A stretch of DNA of 64,000 bases from Rhabditophanes sp. KR3021 (lineage: Eukaryota > Nematoda > Chromadorea > Rhabditida > Alloionematidae): contig CAUJLY010000001.1 in NCBI GenBank assembly GCA_963281155.1, positions 2,108,001-2,172,000 of the forward strand. The letters run 5' to 3'. Of this stretch, positions 48,979-61,249 are shown piece after piece. Position 1 is the stretch's first letter. Every line of letters begins with the position of its first letter. The notes beneath the pieces were generated by a model that was given only the letters and a program-made list of their open reading frames with translations, ran no database searches and had not been told where the DNA came from. Both the position numbers and the translations under genes were made by a program.

Positions 48979-50164
48979 TCATACATAAGAGGATGAACAA
49001 AAATCTTTGGAGGCTTCATCTAATACCGCAATAAATTCAAAAGAATAAGTTTCGTTTACATTAACTGATTTAAATACATCGTTGTAAAACAATTCAGAAA
49101 CAGTTGGTCTATCAAGAGGGTCAACCCTAAGACAGCAATCCAGCATATTATTAATTATTCTCAAATCGTCAAAATACAAAGCTTGAAAAAATGTACTTAT
49201 TAATTATTATTAATAAAATATACTTACGATTTACGTCATCATAGTTTGTTAAAAGCAGTAGTTTGATGGCATTTGCCAAACACCAAACGTCACTTGGCCG
49301 GCCATAATCATAAAGATCATCAAAAGCATGGCTTTGTCCTTGTAATTCTGGACAAATGTTTCGTGGGTTTTTGTTTGCATTGCCATAAGAAGCCAAATTG
49401 TTACAAGGGTCAATTTTGTCACAATATTGGAATTCGCTTAATAAGGATTTATTCTCCATAGTGAAAATAATTGTGCTTGTTTCTACATTTCTATGCATAT
49501 AATCAGCATCGTGCAGAATCTTAAGGCCTGCTAAACACCGCTTCCAGATAATAAAAACATCACGAGGGTTGATCATCAATTTTCTAACTTCTAAAATAAT
49601 GACAACTACATCCATAGAACATTTCATTTGTGGCATATCATACATAATAGTTTCGTTATTTTTCATTTGCAATGGAATTGAACATATGTAAAAGTATGTA
49701 TTATCAGGGCAGTCTTTCAAGAAAAAATTCATAAACATTTCTGTCTTAATCCTTTTATTCATATCTGGTGATCCATTTTCATTTACAACTATCTATAAAA
49801 AAATATTAATCTTTATTCATCGCTATACTACCTTTCCATATTTAGGTGGTTTACCCTTTGAAAGACAGGATACTCGACTACCTGCACTAGTCGTGGAGCT
49901 GTATCGTGAACTATTTCGCGGAAATTTAACTTCATACATTTGCTCTACGATTTTTTGTTCTTCAACTTTATGATGTTGTTGTTCTGCTTTAATTTTAAGA
50001 TTTTCCTCTTCTTTTACGTAACGTTTATATGCAGCAGTCTTATTTTTAACTTCTTCTGGAATATCATTATTTGACACCGTTTCTTTTCCGTATCCCATGT
50101 TGTAAGTTATTACATGATGGTCGTATGGGTCATTATTGTCTGAATCATTATTATATGGTTTCAT
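48979..50164 (-). CDS. Protein kinase-like pseudokinase
   Basis: Exons 50164-49832, 49792-49228 and 49181-48979 give 366 residues in phase. The first 110 residues are polar and partly coiled (EEENLKIKAEQQHHKVEEQ). The kinase C-lobe is clear: WKRCLAGLKILHDADYMHRN matches the 'HRD' helix but the catalytic Asp is Asn (residue 213), the DFG position reads SEFQ, APE is CPE, and GRPSDVWCLANAI matches 'DVWSLG'. RVDPLDRPTVSEL fits the last helix 'RPT'. No glycine-rich loop and no VAIK lysine are visible, so catalysis is unlikely. Its family placement is open; it may serve as a scaffold or regulator. Confidence 0.8.
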
Positions 50165-50536
50165 TTCCTAAAAAATAACAAAAATAAAGTAGAGAAAATA
50201 ATATAATAAAGTGATTTAAAAAAAACTCTAATAATAAATGAACAACTGTCGATTTGCTTTTGATGTCCCTTCCCTTTTCTTATCAATTTTCTCCTTTTAA
50301 TATTTTTTCTCCCTCGTGATTAATAAGGCAATAATAAAAATACCTTTAATACGCACAAAATTGGTTTGCAAAAAGTGTTGCTAAAAAAGAAAATAATATC
50401 ATTAAAGTCTTTCTAGTTGCAAATTGGCACTTTAAAAACACCCTTTATTAGAGTTAATTCCTGGTAAATGAATCCATAAATTAGGAAAGTAATTTATTTA
50501 ATCAACGCAATCATAAAAGTACATTTACTACGAAAT
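50165..50536. promoter_or_regulatory. Divergent upstream region (pseudokinase/SRT)
   Basis: This 372-nt AT-rich spacer lies between two genes transcribed away from each other. No specific element is recognised. Confidence 0.45.
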
Positions 50537-51596
50537 ATGTCCCTGGATAGCTCAAATTACATTTATTACAATTTAATAAACTTTGCATTCAATGATTTGT
50601 CATACTATTGTGAGAAAGAAACTGATTTAAGTTCTCTATCAAACACCTATCGAAGTTGGGAATGGGCTCTAACTTATTTTGGTGTTACCTCAATTTGTTT
50701 CATTCCATACCTATTTTTTGCAATTGCAATGCTTGACAAGGATATAATAAAATTTTCTTGTTACAAAATACTGCTATTCCAAGCTGTCATCAACCTAACT
50801 TGTTTATTCATACTCGGTTTTGTGTCGGCTTATTGGCAATTTTTTGGATTATTTTATTGTCATAATAAGGTAGCATCACACATCTTTGGTTCTATTTTAG
50901 TTGGATTTTATAATGCTCGTTTTATGGCTGAAATTTTGTTGGCACTAAATAGATTTGTAGAAATATGGCTACCTAAGCATTCTGATATGTTTTTTGGAAA
51001 AGTAAAATTATATATCTATTTTGGTTTCATAATATTGTGTATTTTATTTTACTTACTCAATTTTAGTTCTGCATTTTATACTCCTAGGCGACGCTCGTTT
51101 GCTTTTACAGCTGATTCAGGCAATGGTTCATTACCTATTGATATCAGAGGCCATAATATATTTGATTTTATTAATTTGTACGTTTTACCCAAAAAACCGC
51201 AACCTAATAAAAATCTTATCTTTTAGCAATTCACCAACGTTTGCCCTAATAAACAACATTGCTTACGCATCAATAATCATAATTTCATACTCAAGTATTT
51301 TTTTTTACATACTTTATGTAAAATATGTGGCCAAAAATAAAGTAGCAGTTTCTAAATTTGCAAAACAAATAACAATTCAAGCAGTGGTAATGTGCTTTTT
51401 TAATTTATATGAAGCTGTTGTATCGTATAATGTATTTTTGTTTGATAAAACATCCTTTATATTTGAATTGAGCCATGTTAATTGGATTTTGGCGCAAGGA
51501 GCTCCTGGTTTAGTTTATCTTTTTTTGAATAATGCATTAAAAGATGTTGTTAAAGGGTGGTTTGTCAAAAGAAAACATTCAAATGCATGGACTTGA
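50537..51596 (+). CDS. Serpentine receptor class T (SRT)
   Basis: Exons 50537-51177 and 51227-51596 (49-nt intron, phase 2) give 336 residues. The extracellular N-terminus has the YYCEKE cysteine, TM1 is followed by SCYKILLFQAVINL (the 'CYKIM' motif of SRT), TM2-TM3 contain FYCHNKVASHIFGSIL, and TM3 ends LLALNRFVEIWLPK. TM7 ends YLFLNNALKDVVKGW, the usual SRT ending. The predicted role is chemoreception. A partial copy lies immediately downstream. Reading straight through the intron would truncate the protein after TM4. Confidence 0.88.
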
Positions 51597-51970
51597 ATGT
51601 TTCTTTATGTAGAAACAATTTTGAAATCCATGTTGATCTGTTCATGATTTGTTGTCACTTTGTTATTAAATCAGCTATCTAATTAAGGACCATACATTGG
51701 TGAATGATTCATCATATCTATTTATATTACTATTTTACTAAGCAAACTACATTTAAATTGATAACAAAATTGGTCTTCCGTTGAATTTATCTACACGCCA
51801 AATAATATTGTCATAAAAACTGTTATTTAAAAAACCACACAGTGAATTATTTTGGATTGCAGTTAAACATGAGCCATAAATATATAATTGGACGATGTAA
51901 AGAAACTCAAATTTAACACATAATCTATTTCTTTTAATTCCATTCAGTTACTAAAATAAATCTTAATTAT
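51597..51970. other. Spacer, nothing recognised
   Basis: 374 nt between the SRT gene and its truncated copy. No receptor-like reading is visible here. Confidence 0.5.
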
Positions 51971-52309
51971 ATGTATTATCAATATAAGGGACACTTTTAT
52001 TGCCATAATAAGAATCTTCGACAAATTGCTGGTACTATACAAAAACATAACAATAATATCAAAGCTTGCCTACAATTAACAGTTCAAGCCGTGTGGATGT
52101 CGATTTCTAATCTTTTTGAAGTTTTAGTGTCCTACTCAACTTACATTTTCAAGGAACCCGACTTTTTCCTCCTTCAATTTTGCCACATAAATTGGATTAT
52201 TGCGACTGGAAGTTCCGACCTAATTTTCCTATTTCTTAATCAATCCCTAAAAGAAATAGTAATCAAATGGTTTCAAAGGAAAAAAAGTTATTTGAACTCA
52301 TTAATATAA
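51971..52309 (+). pseudogene. SRT receptor with internal deletion
   Basis: The 112-codon frame starts in the TM2-TM3 region (GHFYCHNKNLRQIAGTI, matching GLFYCHNKVASHIFGSI of the neighbour) and jumps directly to TM6-TM7 (LTVQAVWMSISNLFEVLVSY ... FLFLNQSLKEIVIKWF). TM1-TM2 and TM3-TM5 are absent, so it cannot form a 7TM receptor. The frame is still open, so the deletion may be recent. It lies about 110 nt upstream of the NMDA receptor start. Confidence 0.75.
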
Positions 52310-52421
52310 TGTACATTATAATTACTACTTAAATTGGAGCTATCCATTTAACCAATTTATTTTAATCTAATCCCAAAGCCAATTTAAAAGTGTTCTTGGT
52401 CCGACTTATTTATCATTTGAA

Positions 52422-55400
52422 ATGCTACTTACTATTAAATTGCATGTCTTTGTATTTATATTGGGTACTTATTCAGTAGTTTGCCACAAAATACCCATCA
52501 AAATTGGACTAGTTTATCAGAATTATGGAAGATCAAAGACTTATGATAAGGTTTTTAAGGAAAGTATTCGGAATATCAATGATGGCAAAAGTATAAAGTA
52601 ATTTACCTATTTAATAATATGTCATGATGTTCTTTAGATTAGTTCGGGAGCTTCCCCAATATTATAATATTACACCAATAGATTGCATTTTGCCCAAAGG
52701 AATGTTTTTTCCGCACCACGTTTTGGATTGTCTTTGTTCGAATTTAATAAAACAAAATGTATCTGTGATTATTTTCGTAACTACTCTTGAAAATTATGAT
52801 GATTCAACATCAGCAGCTCAGTATTTTCTTCATATGGCCTCGCAGACAGGAATTCCAATCATAGCATGGAATGCCGACAATGCAGGATTTACGTTTAATA
52901 AACCTTTGTCTGAATATAATGTTATCCAATTGGCACCTCCGATTGAACATCAAATAAAAGCAATGTTTGCCATTCTTAAAAGATACAATTGGGAGAAATT
53001 TGCAGTTGTCACATCAAAAATGGCTGGAAGTGAAAAATTTCTGCGTAAGTAGTCGTGTTTAACTATTGTTCAAAAATTGGGCATTGCTCATTACCGACTG
53101 GCTGTTATTTCGAGATTTTTGCTAAAAGCATAGTAATTAAGTAAACATGATTTTTTTAACACTATACATAAGGCATGTCAATGATTGTTATATTGTGTTA
53201 AATAGTTTACATATTAAACGAAAATTATATTTGTATTCCAATTATTTAATTATATAAGAGACTAATTTAATTTTACAAACAGATTTGATTCAAGAAAGAA
53301 TTAGATTAGAGGGAGACGTACGATCCTACAAATTCCAAATGATGCATCATACTCAGATAGATGAAAGTTTGTCCCTAGAAGAAATCAAAAACGCCTTAAT
53401 CGAACTTAAAAACGCCCAAGTTCGTATTATTTTACTTTATTCAACGATGAATAGAGCTAGAAAAATATTCTCAGTAGCTAAAGACGTTGGTTTGATGGAG
53501 TCTCAGTATCTTTGGATTGGTACACAATCAGTTAAAGGTTCTTTAAGTTCAGCTCATGATGGTTTTCAATTGGGAATGCTTTCAGTTAATTTCCATACTG
53601 TTTCGAATGCCATGTTTCCACCTGTTGATGATATTTTGTCAATGATTGTGGGAATAGCTCCAAAATTGTTTGGGGTTTCATTGCAAAAGTCTAAGATTGC
53701 AAGTAATGTTTCCTTTGTGTCTCCAGTAACTTGTGATTCAGTTGATGGAAGTCCGGGATTAAGTTGGGATACTGGAAAAACGTTATATCAAAATATGTTG
53801 AATTCATATGTGAAGGGAAATCCTTATCACATCAAAGATGGTTATGACAACTTCTTCTATACTTTTAAACCAAATGGACAACTAGCTCAATCTCAGCTAA
53901 CTGTTTCAAATTTTAGGTCTAAACAAACTGCAAACGGTGAAGTTTATTCATGGGAAAAAGTTGGAGAATTCAAAAATGAACTTAAAATGGCAGATATTGA
54001 ATGGCCCGGAAGAAGAGCTAACCCGCCACTTGGTTTAGCTGAAAAGTTCCATTTAAAAGTTGTAACATTAGAGGAATCCCCTTTCATAATTGTTTCTGAC
54101 TTGGACGAAGACACTAATGAATGTCCAGGATCACAAGGTTGGTCATTATTTTAAAAGCGGAAAATAAATGGATATTCATGTGATTGCTTTTCTAGGTATA
54201 AAATGTCAATGGGGTGAAAGTTTAGTTAAAAGTGAGGATGGAACTATGACAAATAAAACAGATTATAAATGCTTAACTGGCTTTTGCGTTGATTTGCTTA
54301 AAAAACTAGCTGCAGATATTGGTTTTACTTACTCTATATACCGAGTTCAAGATGCTAAATGGGGGATAAAGACAGATGCAGGATGGAATGGATTACCCGC
54401 AGAGTTAATTAATGGACATGCAGATATGATTGTTGCTCCTCTAAAACTGAATTCCGAACGAGTAAGTCATTTTTAATCAAATAATCCAGCTTCATTAAAA
54501 GTATAGTATAAGTTAATTTAACTAATAGTATAAATCATTTTTGCATAATTAATATTTTAATTTTAATGTTTTTAGGCACGTGATATAGACTTTTCTGTTC
54601 CTTTTATGGATACCGGTAAAAAAATTTATTTAAAATATCGAAACATAGACATAAAAATGTATTAAAAGCCAGAAGTGGCACCAACTTTAAGGGCAAATAT
54701 TTTTCAATTACATTTAAGAACATAAAATTTAAATATAATTTTTAACTTATTAATAATTTCATGGATCAGGAATCAGCATAATTGTGAAGATTAGAAGCGG
54801 GGTATTGTCTGCAACAGCGTTTCTCGAACCGTTCGAATATTCTACATGGGCAATAATTTTCTTTCTTGCAATCCAACTTAGTGCTTTTGCAATATTTGGA
54901 TTTGAGTGGGTTTCTCCTTATTCATTTAACATGGGCCGTTATCCACCACCTGGTCATAGATTTAGTTTATGTAGAAGTTATTGGCTTGTATGGGCTACCT
55001 TGTTTTCAGCTAGTGTGAGTACAGATGTTCCACGGTCAATGGTTTCCCGTTTTATGTCATTAGTATGGGCAGCCTTTGGATTAACCTTTTTAGCTGTTTA
55101 TACAGCTAATTTAGCAGCTTTCATGATTACAAGAATTCAATTCCATGATTTAACTGGAGTAGAAGATTACAGATTAGTTGATGCAGCAGATCAATCCCCT
55201 GTTTTCACATTTGGGACTGTGGAAAATGGAAATACTCATGAAACGATGAAAAGAAACTGGAGGCGATTAAATGAATTTGTCAGTAAGTTTAAAAAATGTT
55301 AAAAATATGTGTGATAAAGATGCTACTATTTGTGACGATATTAATGAGCGTAATTTCATTCATTAAGTCTATGTGAACAAAGCGAATGCATAAAGGAAGT

Positions 55401-56795
55401 AAACAAATAAAAATAACATAAATTAGTGTTCGGAAAAAAGATTCATCGAAAGTCGGTATCTTCAGGTCTTCTAATATGTTGCTCCACCCTTCAATTCATT
55501 CGAGTTGATTACAACGATGTTATTATGAATAGCAGACTGTGATAATTATAATAATTAAACTAGCAAACTTTAAAACTAATCTCTAAATTAAAGCACATGA
55601 CACGTCGTATGCTATAAGCATTTGCCTCATATCAGATTTGACAAATACATTCAAATGATAAGAAGACCACTCTGCATGAATATGATTCAAAAACATATAA
55701 ACGAGTATAGATTCAGCATCCAAGAATTATATATACTTAGAGATCAACAAATAGTATAGTATAATGTGAATTACATTCGTTGAAATCTAAGTCACTTAAT
55801 TTTAATATAATTAATGTTAAGTCTATTTACTTACTAATATTTTTTTAAATTAGCTAATAAAAAATTCTTTGTTGAAAATGTTGCGGCAGGAATTGATGCT
55901 GTTAGGAATGACAAATTAAATGCTTTTATTTATGATGCAGTAGTACTAGATTATTTGGCAGGTAAAGATGCTAATTGTGAATTAATGATGGTAAGGAATC
56001 AGACAAAGCAACAGTTTTAGTCACAACTAGAGCTGCCTTTGGGGTGGACAAATCCCAGCCCAAAAATATTTCTAAAATTTCATCCCAAAGAATATAAATA
56101 TTCTTTCATTTTACTCGGTTAAAAATAGTTTCTAATGCCATAATTAGTTAAATTTTAAGAGAATAATGTCTTTTAGCTATTTTTCCTTTGATTTTATGAC
56201 CTTTTTTTAAAATACTAAGCTTTTTTTTAATTTGATATATAACTTACTAATGTTCCTTTGAAAGGTTGGAAAATGGGCTAGCATGACAGGCTATGGCATT
56301 GGGTTTCCAAAAAATTCTCCCCATTTGAAAGCTGTGAATAAGTTTTTAAGTCAGTATGCAAAGGATGGATATTTGGAAAGAACTCAGAATTTTTGGATAA
56401 CTGGGGCATGTGTTAGAGATGGAAATGGACAGTCCCAATCAGCTCCTCTAGGAATTGAGAATTTCCTATCTGCTTTTATGTTATTAGGAGCGGGGATTGT
56501 TGTTGGAATAATTTGTTTGGGTTTTGAATATTTATACTGTAATCATCTGAGAAGATATGTTCAGAAAATTGATAAAGGAGGATGGATCGGCATTGTTTCA
56601 ATGGCTTTGGGAAAAAGTTTATCTTTTGAAGAAGCTGTTGTTAGAGTCAAAGAATGGAAACAACGGAACAGAAGTTTATCAAGTTCAGCCTCACCTTCGA
56701 TGGCATTAAGATCTTTGCAAAAACGAAACATTACTGGGAAATTTGATTGTAATGAAGAAGTTGCTAGCTTAGATAAATTTGAAACAAAAATTTAA
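52422..56795 (+). CDS. nmr-2: NMDA-type ionotropic glutamate receptor subunit (GluN2-like)
   Basis: Eight exons: 52422-52597, 52638-53044, 53283-54137, 54196-54461, 54576-54615, 54770-55282, 55854-55990, 56265-56795. All junctions keep phase, giving 974 residues. Order: signal peptide (1-21), amino-terminal domain, S1 lobe (GFCVDLLKKLA; ADMIVAPLK; conserved Arg in NSER), M1 (WAIIFFLAIQL), M2 pore loop (YWLVWATLFSASV), M3 with the gating motif YTANLAAFM, S2 lobe (GTVENGNTH; AFIYDAVVLDY; TGYGIGF), M4 (FMLLGAGIVVGIICLGFEYL) and a tail of about 70 residues ending ETKI, a class I PDZ-binding pattern. It is closest to GluN2, hence the C. elegans symbol by homology. The subunit assembles with GluN1 at synapses. 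Confidence 0.94.
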
Positions 56796-56889
56796 TCTTC
56801 TTATCTAATTAATCGTCATAATTTGATAAGAAAGATGGTAATCTTTCATTTATAAGCTTAGAATTGATATAATTGTATGTCACTACATC

Positions 56890-58369
56890 ATGTTTATAAA
56901 AATCTTTTTTCTAGCTTTGTGTTTAATTAATTGCACCAGAGCTGATGATTCAGCTGGAACAACTTTTGTGTTTGCATACAGTGTTCAGGAAGCGCAAGAT
57001 GTATCTTATGCTTTAATTACCTCCGTTATCATTATTCCTACAGTGAAGAATTCTGAATGCAAATTCAGTTATATTAGCAATGACGATTTCGCTGAACACG
57101 CTTATATGACTAGAGCTACTTTTAATGCTACTAATGAAGTACGTTTATATTCTTCATTTTGTACGATTTAATACATTATTTCATTTTTAGTATCAATTTA
57201 GCTCTCAATCTATCTACTTATCCATTGCAACGTCTCGGGAAGACACTAAAGGAATTGACAAAGATTTCAGAGTTTTCGCCTTTTGCACAGAAGAAGTAAA
57301 ACTAATTGGACGCATCAGTGATCCTGTCAATGCTTGGGGAGATCTTTTCGAAATTCAGCCAATTAAAAATGCAGGTCTTAACCATATCATTTCTTTTCCT
57401 CCAACCAACTATGAAACTAAATTTCCCGGACATATTTTATTGCTTTTACCAACGGATCATCCCTATATTAAAGTCTCAGTAGTTGTGTATAATGCTTTCG
57501 AGGTTTGGACTAGTGACTCATACAACCTTGACACCAAAATAAGCATTGATCAATCTTATTTGAGCGCTTATATTCCAAATGTTGGAAAAAATATCACGAT
57601 TACTATAACTTCTGACTTTCCAATTTTGACTTCTCTAGTCGCAGGATTGGCAACAACAAGTGCAGATCTTGAATTCTGCGGAGATACGTGTAAACCCAAT
57701 TATGTAACTTATATGCCTTTGCCCATAGATTCCCAAGTCTGCAATCAACAATTTAATCAAAATGACACAAGAATGATTACTGCAAATTTCACTTCAAGTG
57801 TTTATGTAGCTCCTCCAGTTGCAAAAGGAACCTGCAATGAGCAATTCCAAGTAGCCATTTTTGATGATGAACACATGACTACAGGATATTATGAAACTGT
57901 TGCTCCTGATAATTTAAAAACGGTTGATGTAACTGGTCAAAATCAAATAGCAATAACATCAAACGTAGGTCCTGTAGCAATGTACAGATTTGGATCAATC
58001 GTAGGCGCAGATCAAGTAACAGCTTTTGGCCATTTTGGACATTACATACCAAGTACTAATGAATGGATAACAGAAGCGATTCAATTTTTTGTCTTAGACA
58101 TAAATTGCTATCTAGAAGTTTACACAGATAAGAAAGGCAGCGATGTATCAAACATGCTTTTAGATAACGCAAAGCTAGTGGACTTTCATAAACAAGGAAT
58201 TGAATTTTTCAGTAACGCTTATTCGCAATTCATTATAAAAGTTAGTGGCTATGGCTTACATACCTATCAGAATCCAGGCAAATTTATTGCTTATGTTGTC
58301 TGCAAGAACGTTAACGGAATGTATGATAGTGCTGGGTATTTGACAGGGTTTAATAAAATGAAAGTGTGA
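56890..58369 (+). CDS. IgGFc-binding-domain-like secreted protein (paralogue)
   Basis: Exons 56890-57138 and 57191-58369 (52-nt intron, phase 0) give 475 residues. A signal peptide (residues 1-18) is followed by DSAGTTFVFAYSVQE, the Gly-Thr-x-Phe start of this domain. LEFCGDTCKPNY corresponds to LCGVSCY in the copy at 15.6-18.0 kb, and both end in an HTY/HSF-YVVCK-GYLTGFNK block. The intron lies 25 codons further on than that of the other copy. The product should be extracellular. The domain name rests on pattern recognition, so a related nematode-specific family is possible. Confidence 0.78.
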
Positions 58370-58805
58370 ATAAATGCATAGGAAAAATGCTAAATCCAAG
58401 GGTTATTTTAGATATATTTTGTATGCACAAATTATTTAATTAAACATGCTATTATCCTTGTTGCATTAGAATTCTTTAATTATATTGTACTATTATTGGA
58501 GGTGAGATTTTTAAATAATCATAAATTTTATTAAGTAAATACATCAAATTAATAAAACACATACTGATAACATTTAATTGAACGAAAATAGTGAATTTAA
58601 AAGTTTATTGGCTTTCACAAACAAGATAAAGAAGAAAGCATATTTAATGTAAAACAAGGTCTTAATTAAAGATGTAATAAACATAGACACAATATTAACC
58701 ATGGCAATTAATAATTATAAATAAGGACCATTCACAATAACCCAATTATCCAGACTGCCGTTGCATGGGTCACCATTTTTAGTCTAAGCAAATTCTTCCT
58801 GAGAT
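58370..58805. other. Intergenic, nothing recognised
   Basis: 436 nt after the IgGFc-like gene, AT-rich. It may contain further eroded transposon sequence, but I cannot support any. Confidence 0.5.
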
Positions 58806-59309
58806 AATCTCACTAAATTTAAAAGCAGCATTTATTTATCTCCTGCGGATTCAGTCATGACTACTGACTTAAATACTTACGCTGCATTGAATGAAATCCT
58901 TCTTGCAATATTATATGTATGTATTTTGAAAGCTTCTTTTAATGCTAGATTCTCCCAATATTTATCCTCTGAAAAAATTCGATCTATTATGTTGCCACCT
59001 TTCTTGAACCTGACTATAGACACTTTATTAAAATACAGGACGCTAAACAAGTTGCAAATTATCTAGGATAAAAATTAGGTAATAATGATGAGGCAAATAG
59101 TAATGCTGAAAGCAATTTGGAAAGTCAAGAAGATGAATCAGACCCACTTCAATTATTGTTTGCCAAGAGAAGAAAATTAGAGATAGAAAAACCAAATTCA
59201 CAACTAGTTAATCATTGGCAGACTTGTTAATGGAATCATCGACTGTCTATTGGAATAATTTTAGACCTAAATCCGTTGCTTTATCAATTTTATGAACACC
59301 CGCCTAGAC
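58806..59309 (+). pseudogene. Decayed hAT-family transposase remnant
   Basis: Frames interrupted by stops and shifts read as the C-terminal part of a hAT transposase. VATFLEPDYRHFIKIQDAKQ (near 58,990-59,050) is the 'ATFLDPRYK' region, followed by QVANYLG, an acidic linker, LLFAKRRKLE and YWNNFRPKSVALSIL..TPA (about 59,248-59,304), the start of the hAT dimerisation domain with a stop inside it. No terminal inverted repeats were identified. It cannot encode an active enzyme. Confidence 0.72.
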
Positions 59310-59548
59310 ATAATTATTTGTGAACATATTTATAGAAAATGGTTATCAAATGAAGCGATAATTTTAATTATATAAACTATAAAATATTGTCTAGAAATTA
59401 TAAACAATTATATTTTAAAAAAGACCATTTTTATTGCTTAAAATTCATTATATTTTATTTAAAGCGTCATAAATTATTTAATAATTAAAAATGGATAGAT
59501 ACAACCTTTTTTGCATTTTCTATGAATGTTATGGTGATCTCATCTAAC

Positions 59549-59795
59549 ACTGACTGATTTGGCAGCTTTCATTACCATAGCATTTAATGCATTAGTAATC
59601 GTTGGTTTGTTCAAATTTTCAACGGATGCTTCAAAGGGATATGTCTAATTTTTGATATTCGGCAGATTATTTTTCATTATCTACTCAATTTTGATAGGAA
59701 TTGTAAATAGACCAATATTTTGCACAAATCTTCCAATTGGCTCATGCACAGGATTTATTAAATATTTTGAGCCACATGGTTGTTCGACTGGGCTT
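59549..59795 (+). pseudogene. Serpentine receptor fragment (TM1-TM3)
   Basis: The frame from 59550 reads LTDLAAFITIAFNALVIVGL, then KFSTDASKGYV followed by an in-frame stop, then FLIFGRLFFIIYSILIGIVN and SCTGFIKYFEPHGCSTGL, ending at a good donor (GTAAGT). The last block resembles the 'GPCRYFGPxxC' element of SRD/SRH receptors. Nothing after the donor continues the protein. It is a truncated receptor relic unrelated in detail to the SRT genes beside it. Confidence 0.6.
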
Positions 59796-59812
59796 GTAAG
59801 TAATTAACTTAA

Positions 59813-60221
59813 TTAATAATACATTTAATTAGGTATTTATCTTCTATTTCATTGTTTATTCATGTTTCATTCTTTATACTACTTAGTATATACTATTTTG
59901 ATAATAAAATTAGTTAGTGTTTACACAATGTTATTTATTGTTGCTATTCCTCATGATGCTCTCTGGGCTCATTAATAATTTATTACAAATTATTTTAATA
60001 ACCGAAAATTGAATTAATTATCATAATATTATGAATTTAAAACTTATTTATAATGACTATTATTTCCACGCACTAACAAAACCTTAGTCATAAGCTATTA
60101 TTTTGGTTGTAATTACAGAATGAATGCACAATTCACATAAATATAAAAAACAAATTATTAAGGCATCACATTAAAGAATTCATTTGAACTAACATCTGTC
60201 TACAATATCATCAAACTCAAA
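59813..60221. other. Spacer upstream of SRT pair
   Basis: About 410 nt of AT-rich sequence with no open frame. It should contain the promoter of the next SRT gene; no element is specified. Confidence 0.5.
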
Positions 60222-61249
60222 ATGTACGAAAATATTCTATGGAATGTAATATTCAACAACTTCTCTTTTGATTGCAGTATGATCACTCAGGAAATGCTTG
60301 ATGATCCTATGAAGTCAGCTAACCGTGGAATTGGAATATTTTATTTGACACTCAGTATTGTTTATTATATTGTTTATATTCCTTTTATGTTTGCTATGAT
60401 TCCTGAACTTAAGGGACATAGCGCTTATCAAATTATGTTTACTCTCGGTCTAATTGGTATGTTAGTCAATTTTAATTTTAATTATCTTGATTATTAGATC
60501 TTATTAATTTATCCGTTTCGGGAATAGCCTCAGGTTTATTTTCAATTAATGGCATTGTTTTTTGTCATTATCCACGATTAATTTTTGTTCTTGGTTCAAT
60601 TGGAAATTCATTCTGGTTAGGTTGTGTTTATGGTGTTAGTTTGTTGTCAATTAATCGCTCAATAGACTTGCTTTCACCACATTACAGTAAAGTCATTTTC
60701 GGAGGAAACAGAACATGGTTTTTATTGAGCATTTCTATTGTAATTATTCTTTTTACCATGCTTGGAACTCCGCCGGTCCTTTTTTCGTCGTACCTTACCG
60801 CCTGGAGTTTCGACCCCTACTTCAATTACGCAGAATCAAATAAACATTTCTACGAATCAGTATTTCATTCTGTAACAAATGTGATAGCCTGCGTGTCAAC
60901 AGTAACTTTGAATGCATTAGTTATTATAATATTCATGTGGCGAATTTCACAAAGATCTTCAAATAGTAGTGGTACTTCACGAGTTCTCGGCATTAGACTC
61001 CTTCTTCAATCTGTTTTTATGGCTACTATTACATTTATCGGCTCTGCCGGATATGTCATCATGCAGTACGTCCCTGTACCTTTCTGGTGTGTTGTGTTAT
61101 CTAATGTATTTTGGATTTCGATACATGGGAGCTTTGGAATTATTTACCTCATTTTGAATAACACTCTTAAGAAAAATTTAAGAAAGTATTTATATCCGAA
61201 AATACAAACTGCTCCATCGCATCAAATTTTGACAAATGCAAGAACATAA
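60222..61249 (+). CDS. Serpentine receptor class T (SRT), copy 1
   Basis: Exons 60222-60456 and 60498-61249 (41-nt intron, phase 1) give 328 residues. The N-terminal FSFDCSMITQEML holds the conserved Cys of SRT. TM1 is followed by LKGHSAYQIMFTLGL ('YKIM'-like), TM3 by SLLSINRSIDLLSPHYS, TM4 ends SSYLTAWSFDPYFNY and TM5 begins FHSVTNVIA, all SRT hallmarks. TM7 ends IYLILNNTLKKNLRKYL. It forms a tandem pair with the next gene; introns are at the same position. The predicted function is chemosensation. Confidence 0.9.

Noticed and set aside
51099..51225. Separate gene starting inside SRT exon 1 in another frame
   Set aside because: A 49-nt intron at 51178-51226 joins the two frames into one normal SRT receptor.
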